From assembly GCF_900086985.1 (NCBI RefSeq), contig NZ_LT593974.1, positions 3,658,001-3,722,000 on the forward strand: 64,000 nucleotides of DNA, read 5' to 3'. Under the pieces are notes generated by a model. That model saw only the letters and a list, made by a program, of their open reading frames with translations, was not told the origin of the DNA and did not search any database. The first letter of the stretch is position 1. Each line of letters begins with the position of its first letter. The position numbers and the translations under genes are program-made. This DNA comes from Halomonas sp. HL-93 (GTDB lineage Bacteria; Pseudomonadota; Gammaproteobacteria; Pseudomonadales; Halomonadaceae). Below, in pieces: positions 61,822 through 64,000 of this stretch.

Positions 61822-64000
61822 CGCTAGCTCCCGTCTGCTCGTTGAGTGAATCCATGAATGTGACTAATCTATCCAACGGCATGGGCTTAGCCAACCCAAA
61901 GCCCTGGAACGCATCGCAGTGATAGTCTAGCAATTGCTGATGCTGCTCAGCGGTTTCAACGCCTTCGGCAACCACGTTCAAGCCTAGGTGGTGCGCCATG
62001 GAAATAATCCCTTTGACAATCGCGGCGTCGCTGTCGCTATGGCTCAACTCGTGAATAAAGCTGCGGTCGATTTTTACCGTGCTGATCGGCAAGTGCTTTA
62101 AGTAGCTAAGGCTTGAAAAGCCGGTGCCAAAATCGTCGATGGAGATCCCGATATCCATATCGCGCAACGCATGCAAGGTGTCGATCGTGGCCTCGGTATT
62201 CTCCATGAGAATGCCTTCGGTGAGCTCCAGCGCCAGCTGCTGAGAGGGCAAGCCGGTGGTCAGTAATGTCTGGCGCAGCGTGGTCAGAAAACTTGATCGC
62301 TGAAACTGCAAGGGCGATACATTAACGGCCACCGCTAGATTTCCGCGGCCTTGTTGCGACAGGCTTTGCATATCGCGGCAGGCACGATCAAACACCCATT
62401 CGCTGATCGGTATAATCTGCCCGGTGGCTTCCGCCAGCGGAATAAAACGCGCCGGCGAGATAAAGCCCTTAGTCGGATGCGGCCAGCGCAGCAAAGCCTC
62501 TACGCCGATCAGCCGACCATGGCGGTTAAGCAGCGGCTGATAATACAGCTCAAACTCATGACGCTCGATAGCCTCTTGCAGCTCGTTGCGCAATATCAAG
62601 CGCTCGCTGGCGCTATCGTTAAACGCCGCTGTGAACCATTGGTAGGCATTGCGCCCCTGCTGTTTGGCTTTATACATCGCCATATCCGCTTGCTGAATCA
62701 GCGTTTTCGGCTCTGATAAAGCGTCCTGGCTGATGGCGATTCCCACGCTCGCGGTCAAGTATAGCTCTTGCCCCTCGATACAGTACGGAAGTGACAGAGC
62801 CGCCAGCAGTCCTTCGGCCACATTCACCACTTCGGTTGCGTCGTTGACGCAGGGGTGCAGAATGACGAACTCGTCGCCGCCCAAGCGAGCGACTAGGTGC
62901 TGCTTGCCCACCGCGCCGAGTAATCGCTGAGCGACTTCTTCCAGCACTCTGTCACCAACGGCGTGACCCAGATTGTCGTTGATCGGCTTGAAGTCATCCA
63001 GATCGACAAACAACACAGCGACCTCATGATGCTGATGCCTTGCCGTTGCAAAGGCGTCGCTTAGCGTGTCTTCAAAACACGAGCGATTGGGCAGCCGCGT
63101 TAAGTCATCGTGCGTCGCGTGATAAGCCAGCCGTGCCTCGAAGGCCTTATGTTTGGTGATATCGTGCTGAACGCCCACGAAATGGGTCAGTTGCCCATCT
63201 GGGTTGCGTACCGGGGCGATGTAAAGATCATTCCAGAACAGGCTGCCGTCTTTGCGGTAATTGCGCAGCGTCACGTGAACATCGCGCTGCTCGCTTAACT
63301 GCTGACGGATTTTCTCAACGATATCTGGGTCAGTGCCCTCGCCCTGCAGGAAACGGCAGTTGCGGCCTATTATTTCCGCCTGCTCATAGCCTGTCATGAT
63401 GGTAAAGGCCTGATTGGCATAGACAATCGGCAAGCCAGGCTGCGTGGCATCGGCAATCACCACACCGTTAACGCTTGCTTCTACGCTGCGCTCAAGGGTA
63501 CGCAGTCGAGACTCTTGCTTACGTTTATCGGTAACCTCCTGGGCAATCCCATAAAGACCCTGAATTTCGCCGTCGATGACGATAGGTAGATTGATCAAGT
63601 CCATGATGTGCGGCTCACCGGCGCGGTCACGGATAACTAGCTCATACCGGATAATGTCGCCCTGCATCACCGATTGATAACGCTGATTAACTGCCTCGAT
63701 ATCGGATTCATAAATAAAAAGGTGGAAGTGACTACCCACAATCTCGTCAACGGAATAGCCGCTAATCGACGCGCAAGTGGCGTTCGCGCTGACAAAATGC
63801 CCCTGCTCATCAAGCGAAAAGACCGCATCAGGATGGTGGGTGAACAACGAGCGGTAACGCTGCTCGCTTTCCTCAAGCGAGCGCCGCACCTGGAAACGTT
63901 CGACCGCCAGAGACATCAGGCCGGCCGCTTTCTCGGTCAGTAGAGCGTCACGTTCGTTGGGAACCCGTGGCTGGCCGTAATAGGTGGCGAATGTGCCCAG
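61802..64000 (-). CDS. GAF-PAS-PAS-GGDEF-EAL protein, N-terminus beyond window
   Basis: At least 732 codons; the frame stays open to the window edge and the residues before the first ATG ([19 protein letters not shown]) are the typical end of a GAF domain, so the ATG at 63916 is internal. Then PAS (about 20-135 from that ATG), a second PAS with the flavin-binding-like [13 protein letters not shown] motif of LOV domains (about 140-260), GGDEF (intact RLGGDEF) and EAL ([31 protein letters not shown]). GRNCRFLQ suggests a blue-light LOV sensor. Likely bifunctional in cyclic-di-GMP turnover. Confidence 0.92.
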   Translation of the reverse strand: MGTFATYYGQPRVPNERDALLTEKAAGLMSLAVERFQVRRSLEESEQRYRSLFTHHPDAVFSLDEQGHFVSANATCASISGYSVDEIVGSHFHLFIYESDIEAVNQRYQSVMQGDIIRYELVIRDRAGEPHIMDLINLPIVIDGEIQGLYGIAQEVTDKRKQESRLRTLERSVEASVNGVVIADATQPGLPIVYANQAFTIMTGYEQAEIIGRNCRFLQGEGTDPDIVEKIRQQLSEQRDVHVTLRNYRKDGSLFWNDLYIAPVRNPDGQLTHFVGVQHDITKHKAFEARLAYHATHDDLTRLPNRSCFEDTLSDAFATARHQHHEVAVLFVDLDDFKPINDNLGHAVGDRVLEEVAQRLLGAVGKQHLVARLGGDEFVILHPCVNDATEVVNVAEGLLAALSLPYCIEGQELYLTASVGIAISQDALSEPKTLIQQADMAMYKAKQQGRNAYQWFTAAFNDSASERLILRNELQEAIERHEFELYYQPLLNRHGRLIGVEALLRWPHPTKGFISPARFIPLAEATGQIIPISEWVFDRACRDMQSLSQQGRGNLAVAVNVSPLQFQRSSFLTTLRQTLLTTGLPSQQLALELTEGILMENTEATIDTLHALRDMDIGISIDDFGTGFSSLSYLKHLPISTVKIDRSFIHELSHSDSDAAIVKGIISMAHHLGLNVVAEGVETAEQHQQLLDYHCDAFQGFGLAKPMPLDRLVTFMDSLNEQTGASGDPASR

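Overview
The window reads as chromosome of a halophilic gammaproteobacterium of the Halomonas type. The evidence is family-level protein resemblance (DnaK, RecN, Fur, BamE, SmpB, Obg, L27/L21, IspB), Na+/Ca2+ and NhaD-type Na+/H+ antiporters side by side, acidic proteins, and a gammaproteobacterial tmRNA tag. The genus is an inference; no database search was possible.

Left chromosomal part (1-31838): the heat-shock operon grpE-dnaK-dnaJ with two sigma-32 promoters, recN with a LexA-like box, divergent fur/bamE, rnfH-ratA, smpB and ssrA (tmRNA), an LprI-like protein, a Zur-type zinT, two cation antiporters, three multidomain cyclic-di-GMP proteins, a phosphonate-type ABC transporter (PhnC, PhnD, two PhnE), DUF1853, proB, obg, rpmA-rplU, ispB and tRNA-Pro(CGG).

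Island (31839-53961): about 22 kb inserted into the 3' end of tRNA-Pro, bounded by an exact 45-bp direct repeat. It has an integrase and HTH excisionase at the left. At the right are a Cro-like regulator, a divergent CI-like repressor, an O-like replication initiator carrying internal iterons, and a loader-like protein. Gp157-family, SSB-tailed and other phage-early-type genes lie in between. No virion, terminase or conjugation genes were seen, so it looks like a phage-derived satellite or replicating island rather than a full prophage or ICE. Cargo includes (a) an AT-rich restriction cassette: vsr, a large HTH-containing 5-methylcytosine methyltransferase and a McrB/McrC-like pair; (b) a tightly overlapping membrane module: SNase, YdjM-like hydrolase, membrane-anchored ATPase, short TolC-like protein and a small protein; (c) two Rossmann/SLOG-type proteins and a DUF4417 protein; (d) a GC-rich, hairpin-rich non-coding block.

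Right chromosomal part (53962-64000): the displaced tRNA terminator, a PAS-GGDEF protein, a TSUP permease, an operon pairing a nuclease-XPD/DinG-like helicase fusion with a bacterial FAN1 nuclease, an acetylpolyamine amidohydrolase-like enzyme, a GIY-YIG protein and a GAF-PAS-PAS-GGDEF-EAL protein that runs off the window end.
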